This document shows positions 1 through 8,844 of a stretch of 64,000 nt of DNA, piece after piece (positions within the stretch are counted from its first letter, which is position 1; the number at the start of each line of letters is the position of its first letter). Source of the DNA: Streptomyces qinglanensis (GTDB lineage: Bacteria > Actinomycetota > Actinomycetes > Streptomycetales > Streptomycetaceae); contig NZ_FOGO01000001.1 of assembly GCF_900111245.1 (NCBI RefSeq), positions 1-64,000 on the forward strand. The letters are read 5' to 3'. The notes under the pieces were generated by a model. That model was given only the letters and a program-made list of their open reading frames with translations. It made no database searches and was not told the DNA's origin. Position numbers and translations under genes: made by a program.

Positions 1-93
1 CTAATCCACCACCGAAGCGGCTTCATCGTTCGACTTGCATGTGTTAAGCACGCCGCCAGCGTTCGTCCTGAGCCAGGATCAAACTCTCCGTGA
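1..93 (-). rRNA. rrs: 16S ribosomal RNA, 5' end (partial)
   Basis: Read on the minus strand, the sequence contains the universal 16S 5' block (AGAGTTTGATCCTGGCTCAG at about 69-88), followed by the actinobacterial continuation GACGAACGCTGGCGGCGTG. The mature 5' end is placed at 93 because Streptomyces 16S begins TCACGGAG. Only about the first 93 nt lie in the window; the gene runs off the left edge. Confidence 0.97.
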
Positions 94-518
94 ATGCTTC
101 CATCCACAGGAAGAGCGGAACCGGAGGAGGAATAATCCCCCGGTTCACAGCGTCCTCGCTGTTGTGTATTTCAAAGGAACCTCAACCCGCCGAACACTCG
201 GCAGGTCGGGGTATCAACATATCTGGCGTTGACTTTTGGCACGCTGTTGAGTTCTCAAGGAACGGACGCTTCCTTCGAAACAAATCGGTTCTGACGATGC
301 AGTACCGGTTTCTCCGGACGTTTGCCCTTTCGGTGTTCACTACTTTAGCGGATTCCCCTGGAGACTCATAATCGAGTCCTCGGCGTCAGATTTCGGCGTG
401 CCGAAATCGACCCCGATTCCGGGGTACATCGTAGGTAGTGAGTGGCCGCTTCCGGGGGAGCTCTCACCGGACCTGAGGTCCGTGGCAAGCCGTCCCGTTT
501 TCAGCGACTCGTACAACG
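94..518 (-). promoter_or_regulatory. rrn operon leader and promoter region
   Basis: This 425-bp stretch holds no gene. On the minus strand it contains the actinomycete pre-16S leader element CCTTGAGAACTCAACAGCGT at about 242-262, associated with leader processing and antitermination. Farther upstream is a -10-like TAAAGT (342-347). Several rRNA promoters in tandem are usual in Streptomyces, but I cannot assign each one here. It is less GC-rich than the neighbouring genes, as expected for an rRNA promoter. The upstream gene on the same strand ends at 519. Confidence 0.75.
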
Positions 519-1223
519 TTAGGGGGTCGACGGCCCTGCGTCAAGCGAGGTCCTGCGGTTCCGCGGCTTGTGTGCGCGGTAGGGGCTCACCGTCGGGTCG
601 TCCGCGAACCAGAAGCGCCAGGGGAAGTGTGCGCCGTCGCCTCCCACACCGGTGCGCGGACCGCTCCGGATGCCGGGCCTCGGGCCCGCCGCCTCCACCG
701 CACCGTCGAGGATGCCGAGCGGCGCGGCGGGGTCGCGGGTGCACAGGTCGGTGCCGTTCAGCTCGCGGTCCACCGCGAGCGCGGTGGCGAGGCGGGCCGG
801 GCCCCTGGCCAGTTCCGAGTCCCTGCTCGCCTTGGGCCGGCGGTGCCGCGCCTGCTCCGTCCCCTCCAGCACCTCGCCCGCACGGATCAGTACTCCGCTC
901 GCCTGCCCCTCCGGTCCGCAGACGAGGTTGAGGCTGAACCACATGCCGTAGATGAAGTAGACGTAGGCGTGCCCCGGCGGGCCGAACATCGAGGCGTTGC
1001 GTTGCGTCCGGCCCCGGTAGGCGTGCGACCCCGGATCGGCCTCTCCCGCGTATGCCTCGACCTCGGTGATGCGCAACCGCATGCGGCCCTCGCTCGTCGT
1101 GCGTACCAGGACGTGGCCGAGAAGGTCGGGGGCGACATCCAGGACAGGACGGTCGAAGAAGTCCCGGGACAGGTGCGGGTCGCCGCCGGTCGTGCTGGGC
1201 TTGCGGTCTCGGCCTGCGATCAT
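519..1223 (-). CDS. 3-methyladenine DNA glycosylase (AAG/MPG family)
   Basis: Base-excision repair enzyme of the AAG (alkyladenine glycosylase) fold; it removes alkylated or deaminated purines by hydrolysing the N-glycosidic bond. The 234-residue product shows the family core: [19 protein letters not shown] near the N terminus, [10 protein letters not shown] with the catalytic glutamate, the [15 protein letters not shown] block, and [17 protein letters not shown]. Family members are about 190-220 aa, and the small excess is an N-terminal lead. The ATG at 1221-1223 was chosen because it lies just ahead of the conserved core; a more upstream start would add unlikely low-complexity sequence. The C-terminal 30 residues are Arg/Pro-rich and not conserved. 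It stands alone on the minus strand upstream of the rrn promoter. Confidence 0.9.
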   Translation of the reverse strand: MIAGRDRKPSTTGGDPHLSRDFFDRPVLDVAPDLLGHVLVRTTSEGRMRLRITEVEAYAGEADPGSHAYRGRTQRNASMFGPPGHAYVYFIYGMWFSLNLVCGPEGQASGVLIRAGEVLEGTEQARHRRPKASRDSELARGPARLATALAVDRELNGTDLCTRDPAAPLGILDGAVEAAGPRPGIRSGPRTGVGGDGAHFPWRFWFADDPTVSPYRAHKPRNRRTSLDAGPSTP

Positions 1224-1329
1224 GCCGTCCGAGCGTACAAGAACCGCGTACGGGAGAGTCCGGTACGTGAACGGTTCCCGTGCTTCCCGGCGGAAGGCGG
1301 AACCGGAGTGAACAGGGGAGGACAAGGGG

Positions 1330-2112
1330 ATGGGCTTCAAGAAGCTGTTCGCGAGCATGGGCATGGGCAGCGCCTCGGTCGACACCGTGCTGCACGAGCC
1401 GCACGCGGTCCCGGGCGGTGTGGTGCAGGGCGAGGTGCGGATCGAGGGCGGCTCGGTCACCCAGGAGATCCAGGCGCTCTCCGTGGGTCTGCAGGCGCGG
1501 GTCGAGGTGGAGACCGACGACGGCGAGATGCACCAGAACATCGAGTTCGGTACCCAGCGGCTCGGTGGGGAGCTCACCCTGCACGAGGGTGACTCGCACG
1601 TGGTGCCCTTCGCGCTGGAGGTGCCGTGGGAGACGCCGGTCACCGCGTTCATGGGCCAGCAGCTGCGGGGCATGCAGATCGGTGTGACGACGGAGCTGGC
1701 GATCGCGCGGGCACTGGACTCCAGCGACCTGGACCCGGTGGACATCCACCCGCTCCCGGCGCAGCAGGCGATCCTGGACGCCTTCGGGCAGCTCGGGTTC
1801 CGGTTCAAGTCGGCGGACATGGAGAAGGGGCACATCCGCAACACCCGGCAGCAGCTCCCCTTCTACCAGGAGATCGAGTTCTACGCGCCGGAGCAGTACC
1901 GCGGGCTCAACCAGGTCGAGCTCTCGTTCGTCGCGGACGCGCGCGGCATGGACGTGGTGCTGGAGATGGACAAGAAGGGCGGCCTGTTCTCGGAGGGCAG
2001 TGACACCTTCCGGGCCTTCCCGATGGACTTCGACTCCTACCAGCAGACCGACTGGGCGGGGTACCTCAACCAGTGGCTGGCCGAGGTCGGCGGCAAGCGG
2101 AACTGGTTCTGA
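1330..2112 (+). CDS. Spo0M family sporulation-control protein
   Basis: The 260-aa product belongs to the Spo0M family, arrestin-like beta-sandwich proteins. In Bacillus, loss of Spo0M disturbs sporulation; the biochemical role is unclear, and in Streptomyces it is widely conserved. Visible features are the N-terminal [20 protein letters not shown], the [21 protein letters not shown] strand block, and [13 protein letters not shown] in the middle. There is no signal peptide or membrane segment, so it is cytosolic. The ATG is preceded by GGGAGGACAAGGGG, a clear ribosome-binding site. It is monocistronic: the minus-strand barstar gene converges on it and a shared hairpin separates them. Confidence 0.88.
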   Translation: MGFKKLFASMGMGSASVDTVLHEPHAVPGGVVQGEVRIEGGSVTQEIQALSVGLQARVEVETDDGEMHQNIEFGTQRLGGELTLHEGDSHVVPFALEVPWETPVTAFMGQQLRGMQIGVTTELAIARALDSSDLDPVDIHPLPAQQAILDAFGQLGFRFKSADMEKGHIRNTRQQLPFYQEIEFYAPEQYRGLNQVELSFVADARGMDVVLEMDKKGGLFSEGSDTFRAFPMDFDSYQQTDWAGYLNQWLAEVGGKRNWF

Positions 2113-2137
2113 GCCCGCGTCGCACCACTCTGCGGCG

Positions 2138-2177
2138 GAGACCCCGCTCAGCCGAGCAGGATGCTGAGCGGGGTCTC
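2138..2177. terminator. bidirectional hairpin terminator between spo0M and barstar genes
   Basis: Perfect 14-bp inverted repeat GAGACCCCGCTCAG (2138-2151) and CTGAGCGGGGTCTC (2164-2177) with a 12-nt loop. It lies between two convergent genes and overlaps the last codons of the barstar gene. There is no U-tract, as is common in Streptomyces terminators. Confidence 0.7.
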
Positions 2178-2579
2178 GCGTACCGCCCAGAAGCCGACCG
2201 CCGCGGTGAAGACCTCCGCCGCGGCGGCGGCATCCGCCGGATCCGCGTGTTCGAACCCGGACCAGCCGGTGGCCAGCAGCAGGTAGCCGTCCGGCTTCCC
2301 GTACCAGGACAGGTCGGTGAGCAGGTCGGCGAGCGCGTCCCAGTTGCGGCCGAAGTAGTCGGGGAGCTCCAGTCCGGTGGCGCAACGCTCCATGAACTCC
2401 GCTTTGTTGTCGACGCCGGTCAGGTCCACGACCGCGCCGAACCAGCCCGCCGCGTCCGCCTGCATCAGCGCGTCGGGGCCCACCGAGGGCAACCGGTAGA
2501 CGCCGGGGGGCACCGAGTCGTCGAAGAGGCCGGGGAGGTCGGCCTGGGGCAGCTCGGGCAGGTCCACGGGGCTGGTCAT
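2148..2579 (-). CDS. barstar family (ribonuclease inhibitor) protein
   Basis: 143-aa barstar-like protein. Barstar binds and blocks the active site of barnase-type ribonucleases. The family signature is visible: VVDLTGVDNKAEFMERCATG, then LPDYFGRNWDALADLLTDLSW, the helix that contacts the RNase in barstar. A roughly 30-residue N-terminal extension precedes the domain. No barnase gene is adjacent, so its target is not evident; in Streptomyces such genes often stand alone. The GTG/ATG choice follows the first Met (2577-2579). Confidence 0.85.
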   Translation of the reverse strand: MTSPVDLPELPQADLPGLFDDSVPPGVYRLPSVGPDALMQADAAGWFGAVVDLTGVDNKAEFMERCATGLELPDYFGRNWDALADLLTDLSWYGKPDGYLLLATGWSGFEHADPADAAAAAEVFTAAVGFWAVRETPLSILLG

Positions 2580-2758
2580 GGTCGCACCACCGCTTCGGGG
2601 TCTCGTCGTGGTCAGTCACCTGATGGCGTTGACTCCTGCGGGCACAGGGCTGGGATGTACGGGGTGTGCTGTCGCACCCCGTCATGGTGGCAAAGAGAGG
2701 CGGTCAGGATCGTTAGGCTGGCCGTTACAGCGATTCGCGTGACGAGGAGGTTCACGAC

Positions 2759-3298
2759 GTGACCGACCAGCAACGGCGCCCGCTCCCCCATGACTTCCAC
2801 CCCCCGGTGCCGTCGATTCGCGTGCTGAGCGACGATCTGCCGGACGGCGGCCATCTGGGTACCGCACAGGTGTACGCGGAAGGGAACACCTCTCCGCAGC
2901 TTCGCTGGGAGGGCTTCCCCGAAGGGACGAAGAGCTTCGCGGTGACCTGCTTCGACCCGGACGCGCCGACGGGCAGCGGGTTCTGGCACTGGTCCGTCTT
3001 CGACATCCCCGCCACGGTGACCGAGCTGCCCGAGGGCGCCGGAACGGGCGGGATGAAGGGGCTCCCCGAAGGGGCCGTGCACGTGCGCAACGACTTCGGG
3101 ACGCGCGACTTCGGCGGGGCCGCGCCGCCGCCCGGGGACGGCCCGCACCGCTATGTGTTCACCGTGTACGCCGTGGACACCGAGAAGCTCGGCCCGGACG
3201 CCGACGCCTCCCCCGCCGTCGTCGGGTTCAACCTGCGCTTCCACACTCTGGCGCGGGGCCGGCTCATCGGCGAGTACGAGATCCCCGCCGAGGGCTGA
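2759..3298 (+). CDS. YbhB/YbcL family Raf kinase inhibitor-like protein (PEBP fold)
   Basis: 179-aa phosphatidylethanolamine-binding-protein fold. The bacterial YbhB/YbcL group has no established enzymatic role. Family motifs: [22 protein letters not shown] with the [13 protein letters not shown] ligand pocket, then [20 protein letters not shown] and [11 protein letters not shown]. No signal peptide is present. The GTG start (2759) follows GAGGAGG at about 2744-2750. A -10-like TAGGCT lies at 2714-2719. Single gene, followed by a 630-bp intergenic region. Confidence 0.9.
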   Translation: MTDQQRRPLPHDFHPPVPSIRVLSDDLPDGGHLGTAQVYAEGNTSPQLRWEGFPEGTKSFAVTCFDPDAPTGSGFWHWSVFDIPATVTELPEGAGTGGMKGLPEGAVHVRNDFGTRDFGGAAPPPGDGPHRYVFTVYAVDTEKLGPDADASPAVVGFNLRFHTLARGRLIGEYEIPAEG

Positions 3299-3931
3299 GC
3301 ACGCCGCCGTCCGGGATCCCGGGCTCCCGGTCCTCCTCGGGTACCGGGAACCCGGGACCGGGTGCCTGGCCCCGGACCGGGTACCGCGATCCGGGTCCGG
3401 GGCCCGGTTGGGCCGAAAGAATTCCGTTGCGCCGCGCCGAGTGCGCGGCGCACCGTATACGGGGCAGTCGGCACCGTGGCGCGGTCCATCACCGCGAACG
3501 GGGGCGGCGGGCACTCTGCGAGTGCTGCCGTTCGCCGGAGTCCGGCCGGGGGCCGGACGACCGCGCCGACTGCCTGCTGCCTCCGCCTTGCCCGGGACGG
3601 CCGCTGCTCTCCTCATCCTCCGGGCTCCGGGAGCCGGTCTCCGTCTCCTCTCCCCCTCCGGTCTCCTCGGTCTCCCTCGGTCTCCCTCGGTCTCTCTCCC
3701 CGTCTCCTCCGTCCCTCTCTCCCCGTCTCCCGTCTCCCCGTCTCCCCGTCTCCCCGTCTCCCTCCGGAGCCGGCGGCACCTGCCCCGACGCTCCTCCGCG
3801 ACCTGGCGTTCCCGGGCCCTTCACGTGCCGTACCTCCTGGGGAAATTGCGTTGTCGGCCCGGGTGGACAGCGGCACAGTGGGTGCCACCCGGCGCGAGCG
3901 GTCCGGGACGGGAGAAGGGGAGGCGGTCGGG
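3299..3931. other. 633-bp intergenic region, no gene seen
   Basis: The first 120 bp (3310-3415) are dense in CCCGGG/GGTACC-type palindromes and likely fold strongly in RNA, so they could end the upstream PEBP transcript. The middle is ordinary GC-rich sequence. From 3637 the top strand becomes an almost pure pyrimidine tract. Overlapping open frames in several registers lack ribosome-binding sites or domain character. A promoter for the downstream HNH gene must lie here, but no convincing -35/-10 pair was found. Confidence 0.5.
3637..3768. repeat. polypyrimidine low-complexity tract of CGTCTCC-like units
   Basis: About 130 bp composed of roughly a dozen GTCTC units in variant spacing, including runs such as CGTCTCCC CGTCTCCC and TCGGTCTCCC TCGGTCTCCC. 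The top strand is nearly all C/T. Such mirror-like homopyrimidine DNA can slip during replication and could form a triplex. It lies 160 bp upstream of the HNH gene. Confidence 0.85.
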
Positions 3932-4441
3932 ATGCGGGAGACGCTGGTACTGAACGCGAGCTTCGAGCCGCTGTCGACGGTGTCGCTGCGGCGTGCGGTG
4001 GTGCTCGTGATGCGGGACAAGGCCGTCGTCGAACAGGCGCATTCCGGGTTGCTGGTGCGTGCGGCGCAGGTGGAGCTGCCGGTGCCGCAGGTGATCAGGC
4101 TCCGCCGGTACGTCCGGGTGCCGTTCCGACAACGGGCACCGTGGTCGCGGCGGGGCGTCCTGGTGCGGGACCGGCACCGGTGCGCGTACTGCGGACGCCG
4201 GGCGACCACGGTGGACCACATCGTCCCGCGGTCGCACGGCGGCGGGGACACCTGGCTGAACACGGTGGCGGCGTGCGCGGCCGACAACCATCGCAAGGCG
4301 GCCAGGACACCGGGCCAGGCGGGGATGAAACTGCTGGTCAAGCCGTTCGAGCCGACTCCGGCCGACGCGCTGCTGCTGGCGCTGGGACTCACGGAGGGGG
4401 AGTCGCTCCCGGAGTGGCTGACGCTGCCGGCCACGGCCTGA
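3932..4441 (+). CDS. HNH endonuclease domain protein
   Basis: 169-aa protein of the actinobacterial HNH family. The N-terminal half (LVLNASFEPLSTVSLRRAVVLV) is the conserved lead of this group. The nuclease core follows: CAYCGRRATTVDHIVPRSHGG, with a CxxC zinc pair, the DH catalytic motif, and an N near NTVAACAADNHRKAARTP. Cytosolic. Substrate is unknown, and the group is widely kept in Streptomyces as a stand-alone gene rather than in restriction systems. The ATG at 3932 follows GGGGAGGCGGTCGGG. An upstream in-frame extension into the pyrimidine tract is ruled out by composition. Confidence 0.88.
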   Translation: MRETLVLNASFEPLSTVSLRRAVVLVMRDKAVVEQAHSGLLVRAAQVELPVPQVIRLRRYVRVPFRQRAPWSRRGVLVRDRHRCAYCGRRATTVDHIVPRSHGGGDTWLNTVAACAADNHRKAARTPGQAGMKLLVKPFEPTPADALLLALGLTEGESLPEWLTLPATA

Positions 4442-4465
4442 GGGCAAGCGGCGGGGCGGACCCGT

Positions 4466-5233
4466 TCACCGCAGCAGGAGCTGCACGATCGCGGCGAGGC
4501 CGACGACGACGATGACGCCCCGGAGTACGCCGGGGGCCAGCTTGCGCCCGACTCGCGCGCCGAGCTGGCCCCCGGCCGCCGAGCCGAGGGCGATCAGCAC
4601 CACGGCAGTCCAGTCGAAGTCGGCGACGAAGAGGAAGAAGACGGCGGCCGTGCCGTTGACCACGGCGCCCAGGACGTTCTTCACGGCGTTGATGCGCTGC
4701 AGGTCGTCGGGGATGAGCAGCCCCATCAGAGCCAGATAGATGACGCCCTGGGCCGCCCCGAAGTAGCCGCCGTAGGCACTGGCGAACAGGATGCCGCCCT
4801 GGAGCGGCACACCGCCGTGCGGATGGCCGCCGCTGCTGTCCCGCTCGCGGCGCCGGCGGACGGCCGCGGCCAGCCGGGGCTGGAGGACGACGAGGACCAG
4901 GGCGAGCGCGATCAGTACCGGGACGATCGTGTCGAAGGCGCTGGAGGGCAGGGTGAGCAGCAGGATGGCGCCCGCCAGCCCTCCGAGGAGGGCGACGAGG
5001 CCGAGCCGCAGGACACGGCGGCCCTGGCCGCGCAGCTCCCGGCGGTAGCCGATCGCTCCGCTGATCGAGCCGGGGACGAGCCCGAGCGAGTTGGAGACGT
5101 TGGCGGTCACCGGTGGCAGGCCGACGGCCAGCAGCACGGGAAAGGTCAGGAGCGTGCCGGAGCCGACGACGGTGTTGATGCCTCCGGCGCCGATGCCTGC
5201 CGCGCAGACGGCCACGGCTTCCCATATGGTCAC
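4466..5233 (-). CDS. TauE/SafE (TSUP) family membrane exporter
   Basis: 255-aa integral membrane protein of the sulfite/organosulfonate exporter superfamily (formerly DUF81). The N terminus carries the family signature GIGAGGINTVVGSGTLLTFPVLL, followed by PPVTANVSNSLGLVPGSISGAIGYR; the second half repeats the pattern around LQGGILFASAYGGYFGAAQG. About eight hydrophobic segments are visible. Substrate cannot be told from sequence; sulfite, sulfonates or other small anions are typical. GTG start at 5231-5233. Converges with the HNH gene, 24 bp apart. Confidence 0.88.
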   Translation of the reverse strand: MTIWEAVAVCAAGIGAGGINTVVGSGTLLTFPVLLAVGLPPVTANVSNSLGLVPGSISGAIGYRRELRGQGRRVLRLGLVALLGGLAGAILLLTLPSSAFDTIVPVLIALALVLVVLQPRLAAAVRRRRERDSSGGHPHGGVPLQGGILFASAYGGYFGAAQGVIYLALMGLLIPDDLQRINAVKNVLGAVVNGTAAVFFLFVADFDWTAVVLIALGSAAGGQLGARVGRKLAPGVLRGVIVVVGLAAIVQLLLR

Positions 5234-5356
5234 GCGTCAGCCCCTCCGGTGTTCGCTTCCAGTGGAACCGATCATGCCCGAAGGGGCTGCGGCTGTGTAC
5301 CGGGGTCCGGCTGGTGGACGGCGCCGTCCGGGTTCGCGGACCGGACGGCAGACGGG

Positions 5357-6322
5357 TCAGGAGTCCAGCGGGGGCTGCTCGCGCGGGGGCCGCGGGGGCT
5401 TGGCGACGCTGGGCGGAGCGGGGGTGCCGCCGCCGTTGCCGCCGGAGTCCGGGCGGAAGGTGTCCAGGGCGCCGCCGAGGCCCTTGAGCGCGTCGCCGAT
5501 CTCGCTGGGGACGATCCAGAGCTTGTTGGCGTCGCCCTCGGCGATCTTCGGGAGCATCTGGAGGTACTGGTAGGAGAGCAGCTTCTGGTCCGGGTCGCCG
5601 GCGTGGATGGACTCGAAGACGGTGCGGATGGCCTGGGCCTCACCCTCGGCGCGCAGGGCCGCGGAGCGGGACTCGCCCTCGGCGCGCAGGATGGCCGACT
5701 GCTTCTCGCCCTCGGCGGTGAGGATCTGCGACTGACGGACACCCTCGGCCTGGAGGATCGCGGCGCGCTTGTCGCGGTCGGCCCGCATCTGCTTCTCCAT
5801 CGAGTCCTGGATGGAGGTCGGCGGCTCGATGGCCTTGAGTTCGACGCGGTTGACGCGGATGCCCCACTTGCCGGTCGCCTCGTCCAGCACTCCGCGCAGC
5901 GCCGCGTTGATCTCCTCGCGGGAGGTGAGGGTGCGCTCCAGGTCCATCCCGCCGATGATGTTGCGCAACGTGGTGACGGTGAGCTGTTCGATGGCCTGGA
6001 TGTAGCTGGCGACCTCGTAGGTGGCGGCGCGGGCGTCGGTCACCTGGTAGTAGATGACGGTGTCGATGTTCACCACGAGGTTGTCCTGGGTGATCACCGG
6101 CTGCGGGGGGAAGGGGACGACCTGCTCCCGGAGGTCGACACGGTTGCGGACGGTGTCGATGAACGGGACGACGATGTTCAGGCCCGCGTTGAGCGTGCGG
6201 GTGTACCGGCCGAAGCGCTCCACGATCGCCGCACTGGCCTGCGGAATGACCTGGATCGTCTTGATGAGTGCGATGAAGACAAGCACCACCAGGATGATCA
6301 GGACGATGATGATGGCGTCCAT
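5357..6322 (-). CDS. SPFH/band-7 domain membrane protein (stomatin-like)
   Basis: 321 aa. One N-terminal transmembrane segment (IIIVLIILVVLVFIALIKTIQ) is followed by the band-7/SPFH domain: VERFGRYTRTLNAGLNIVVP, FPPQPVITQDNLVVNIDTVI, and the ELKAIEPP block. A charged Ala/Glu/Arg-rich coiled coil covers about residues 185-240 (repeats of AEGE/RAEGE). The C terminus is Gly/Pro-rich. Such proteins oligomerise on membranes and scaffold microdomains or proteases. The NfeD-type gene lies directly upstream on the same strand, a classic stomatin-NfeD pairing. Confidence 0.92.
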   Translation of the reverse strand: MDAIIIVLIILVVLVFIALIKTIQVIPQASAAIVERFGRYTRTLNAGLNIVVPFIDTVRNRVDLREQVVPFPPQPVITQDNLVVNIDTVIYYQVTDARAATYEVASYIQAIEQLTVTTLRNIIGGMDLERTLTSREEINAALRGVLDEATGKWGIRVNRVELKAIEPPTSIQDSMEKQMRADRDKRAAILQAEGVRQSQILTAEGEKQSAILRAEGESRSAALRAEGEAQAIRTVFESIHAGDPDQKLLSYQYLQMLPKIAEGDANKLWIVPSEIGDALKGLGGALDTFRPDSGGNGGGTPAPPSVAKPPRPPREQPPLDS

Positions 6323-6395
6323 GGCCTTGCCCCCTGCATGATCTCAGAAGTCGCTGACTGAAGAATCACTGCCCGTGTTCGGCTGCTCATAGCCA

Positions 6396-6818
6396 TCACA
6401 TCACGACAGCCGTAGCTCCGTCGATCTCGACCACGTCCACCTGGCTGCCCGGCTCGAAGGCGGTGTCGGTGTCCAGCGCCCGCGCGGACCAGACCTCCCC
6501 GGCGAGCTTGATGCGGCCGTTGTCCCCGTCGACGCGCTCCAGCACCACGGCCCGCCGTCCCTTGAGGGCGTCGACGCCGCTGGCCAGCGCGGGGCGTTCG
6601 GTGCGCATCCGCCGTGCGACCGGCCGTACGACCAGGATCAGCGCCGTGGAGACGAGGGCGAAGACGACGACCTGGGCCACCGGCCCCCCGCCGATCCCCG
6701 CCGCTCCGGCGGCCGCCACCGCGCCCACCGCCAGCATGCCGAACTCCGGCATGGCCGTGATGATGAGCGGGATCCCCAGCGCTGCGGCGGCTACGAGCCA
6801 CCAGACCCATGCGTCCAC
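6396..6818 (-). CDS. NfeD family membrane protein
   Basis: 140 aa. Three to four N-terminal transmembrane segments ([49 protein letters not shown]) are followed by a C-terminal OB-fold: GRRAVVLERVDGDNGRIKLAGEVWSAR. NfeD OB domains partner with SPFH proteins, and the partner follows 73 bp downstream. The start is GTG (6816-6818). A -10-like TACCAT sits 6 nt upstream on the minus strand (6825-6830), so the message may be leaderless or have an internal start. The short length is typical of NfeD1b-type proteins lacking the protease domain. Confidence 0.9.
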   Translation of the reverse strand: MDAWVWWLVAAAALGIPLIITAMPEFGMLAVGAVAAAGAAGIGGGPVAQVVVFALVSTALILVVRPVARRMRTERPALASGVDALKGRRAVVLERVDGDNGRIKLAGEVWSARALDTDTAFEPGSQVDVVEIDGATAVVM

Positions 6819-6839
6819 ACGGCCATGGTAGGCGCCCGC

Positions 6840-7631
6840 TCAGCGCAGTGGCAGGCCCTGTGCGGTCCAGCGCCCGTTCTGCTCCTCGACGACCAGCGGC
6901 AGGCCGAAGCACAGGGAGAGGTTCCGGGAGGTCAGCTCGGTCTCCAACGGCCCGGCGGCCAGTACCTGGCCCTGGCGGATCATCAGGACGTGGGTGAAGC
7001 CCGGCGGGATCTCCTCGACGTGGTGGGTGACCATCAGCATCGAAGGCGCATACGGGTCGCGGGCCAGTCGGCCGAGGCGCCGGACGAGGTCCTCGCGGCC
7101 GCCCAGGTCGAGTCCGGCCGCGGGCTCGTCCAGCAGCAGCAGTTCGGGGTCGGTCATCATGGCGCGCGCGATCATGGTGCGCTTGCGCTCGCCCTCGGAG
7201 AGGGTGCCGAACCTGCGGTCCAGGTAGTCGGACATGCCGAGCCTGTCGAGGAAGGCCCGAGCGCGGTCCTCGTCGACCTTGTCGTAGCTCTCCTGCCAGT
7301 GCGCCGTCATGCCGTAGGCGGCGGTGAGCACGGTCTCCAGCACGGTCTGGCGGCGCGGCAGCTTCTCGGCCATCGCGATGCTGGCCATTCCCACCCGGGG
7401 GCGCAGCTCGAACACGTCGACGCTGCCGAGGCGTTCGCCCAGGACGCCGACGGTGCCGGAGGTCGGGAAGAGGTAGCTGGAGGCGAGGTTGAGCAGTGTG
7501 GTCTTGCCCGCGCCGTTGGGGCCGAGGATGACCCAGCGTTCGCCCTCCTTGACCGACCAGGAGACATCTTCCACCAGAGCACGTCCGTCGCGGACCACGG
7601 ATACGTCCACCAGCTCCAGTACTTCGCTCAT
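6840..7631 (-). CDS. ABC transporter ATP-binding protein (stand-alone)
   Basis: 263-aa ABC ATPase: Walker A GPNGAGKTT, signature LSEGERKRTMIARAM, Walker B LLLLDEPAAGLD, H-loop THHVEEIP. The Q-loop region has ASIAMAEKLPRRQTVLETVL. The family resembles cytosolic ModF/YbbA-type ATPases. No permease lies beside it, so its partner or role (transport or not) is unknown. It ends 22 bp before the NfeD gene on the same strand and diverges from the gene at 7737. Confidence 0.9.
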   Translation of the reverse strand: MSEVLELVDVSVVRDGRALVEDVSWSVKEGERWVILGPNGAGKTTLLNLASSYLFPTSGTVGVLGERLGSVDVFELRPRVGMASIAMAEKLPRRQTVLETVLTAAYGMTAHWQESYDKVDEDRARAFLDRLGMSDYLDRRFGTLSEGERKRTMIARAMMTDPELLLLDEPAAGLDLGGREDLVRRLGRLARDPYAPSMLMVTHHVEEIPPGFTHVLMIRQGQVLAAGPLETELTSRNLSLCFGLPLVVEEQNGRWTAQGLPLR

Positions 7632-7736
7632 GAGCGCGTTGTCTCCTATTGCAGTCGCGTCGAGGTGCCTATGGGCACATTCCCCAGGGGAAAACCTACG
7701 CCACCGTGTGCGAAGCCCGTTCCCTAGGCTTGGTCC

Positions 7737-8567
7737 ATGCTCACAGAACCTCGTTCAGGGCGGCTGGCCGCCTGGGGAAACGCACTGCTCGCCGGACTCG
7801 TCGCGCCCGACGAGGCGGCCGAGCGCATCGTGGCCGAGGACGCCCGGCACCGCGTCGCGCTGCCGGGGGACGACGGCGATCCGGTCGGGCTGACGCTGGC
7901 GCTGGGGAAGCTGCGGTCGCTGGGTGCCGCGGGGCTGCGGGTCGCGCTGCCGGTGCCGGGACATCCGCTGGGGCTGAGCGGGCCGCCGGAGTTCAACGCG
8001 CGGGCGATGGAGGCCGAGGAGGCCGTGCTGGTGCACGGGACGGCGCTGGGCCTGGTGCCGGAGGTGCACGCGGCGGGGCCCGCGGACGGGGACCCGGAGG
8101 ACGTGCACACGGAGGTGCGCTGGGAGTGCCTGCCGGTGCGGGAGGCGCCGCCGGCCGATGTTCCGTCGCTGGCGGAGGCCGAGCGGGAGCTGGCGGAGGC
8201 CATGCGGGAGGCGACCGAGGTGCTGACGCGGCTCGACGTCGCGGGTTCGGGGCCGGTGGCCGACGCGGCCCTGGAGGCGTACCGGGCGCGGATGGAGGCG
8301 GGCCGGCAGTTGCTGGCCCCGGGCTATCCGCCGCGTGCGGTGCGGGTGCTGGAGCTCGGGCAGCGGGTCGCGGCGCTGGTCTCCATCGCGTACGGGGAGG
8401 GCGGGGGCGACGGACGGGAGCACGGCGGCGCGGTGAGCGCCGCGGAGATGGCGTCCCGCGCCGAGGCGCTGCGGCCGGTGGAGCGCACGGCCCGCCGCGC
8501 GCAGGTGGCGGCCTACAACGCCTACGCGGAGGAGCTGGAGCGGCGCCGGGAGGGCGGACGGGCCTGA
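7737..8567 (+). CDS. hypothetical protein, conserved in Streptomyces
   Basis: 276-aa cytosolic protein of unknown function, rich in Ala, Glu and Arg. I do not recognise a named domain. It appears helical; residues about 145-190 (LAEAERELAEAMREATEVLTRL) and the C terminus (ARRAQVAAYNAYAEELERRREGG) look like amphipathic or coiled-coil helices. A -10-like TAGGCT (7725-7730) ends 6 nt before the ATG, and no Shine-Dalgarno is present, so the mRNA is probably leaderless. Confidence 0.75.
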   Translation: MLTEPRSGRLAAWGNALLAGLVAPDEAAERIVAEDARHRVALPGDDGDPVGLTLALGKLRSLGAAGLRVALPVPGHPLGLSGPPEFNARAMEAEEAVLVHGTALGLVPEVHAAGPADGDPEDVHTEVRWECLPVREAPPADVPSLAEAERELAEAMREATEVLTRLDVAGSGPVADAALEAYRARMEAGRQLLAPGYPPRAVRVLELGQRVAALVSIAYGEGGGDGREHGGAVSAAEMASRAEALRPVERTARRAQVAAYNAYAEELERRREGGRA

Positions 8568-8604
8568 CCGGCGCCGCCCGCCTCCCGGCGTCCGGCCGCC
8601 TGCC

Positions 8605-8844
8605 TCAGCTGTTGTGGGTGAGGTTGCCGAAGGCGGGGTTGAGGACGCCGACCACGTTGACGGAGTTGCCCGTCACGTTCGCGGGCACGTGGACCGGGGC
8701 CTGCACGAGGTTGCCCGAGCCGACGCCCGGCGAGTTGGCGGTCTGGCCCTGCGCACCGCTCTGGGCGAACGCGGAGCCGGCGGAGGCCCCGGCGGCGACA
8801 CCGGCGGCGGCGAGGACGAGGGCGGCCTTCTTGGCAGTGTTCAT
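8605..8844 (-). CDS. chpE: short chaplin (ChpE-like), cysteine-free
   Basis: 79-aa secreted protein. A signal peptide occupies about residues 1-27 (KKAALVLAAAGVAAGASAG, cleavage after AFA). The remaining chaplin domain (GNLVQAPVHVPANVTGNSVN, then VVGVLNPAFGN) matches the hydrophobic surface-active domain that coats aerial hyphae and spores as amyloid fibres. The mature part has no cysteine, whereas most short chaplins carry a Cys pair; ChpE of S. coelicolor is the known Cys-free member. AGGGAGAA lies 7-14 nt before the ATG (8842-8844). The two-component genes are next door on the same strand. Confidence 0.88.
   Translation of the reverse strand: MNTAKKAALVLAAAGVAAGASAGSAFAQSGAQGQTANSPGVGSGNLVQAPVHVPANVTGNSVNVVGVLNPAFGNLTHNS

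Noticed and set aside
541..2685. 714-aa open frame on the minus strand
   Set aside because: It crosses the glycosylase and Spo0M genes in another frame and is Arg/Pro/His-rich without domains; a GC-bias shadow.
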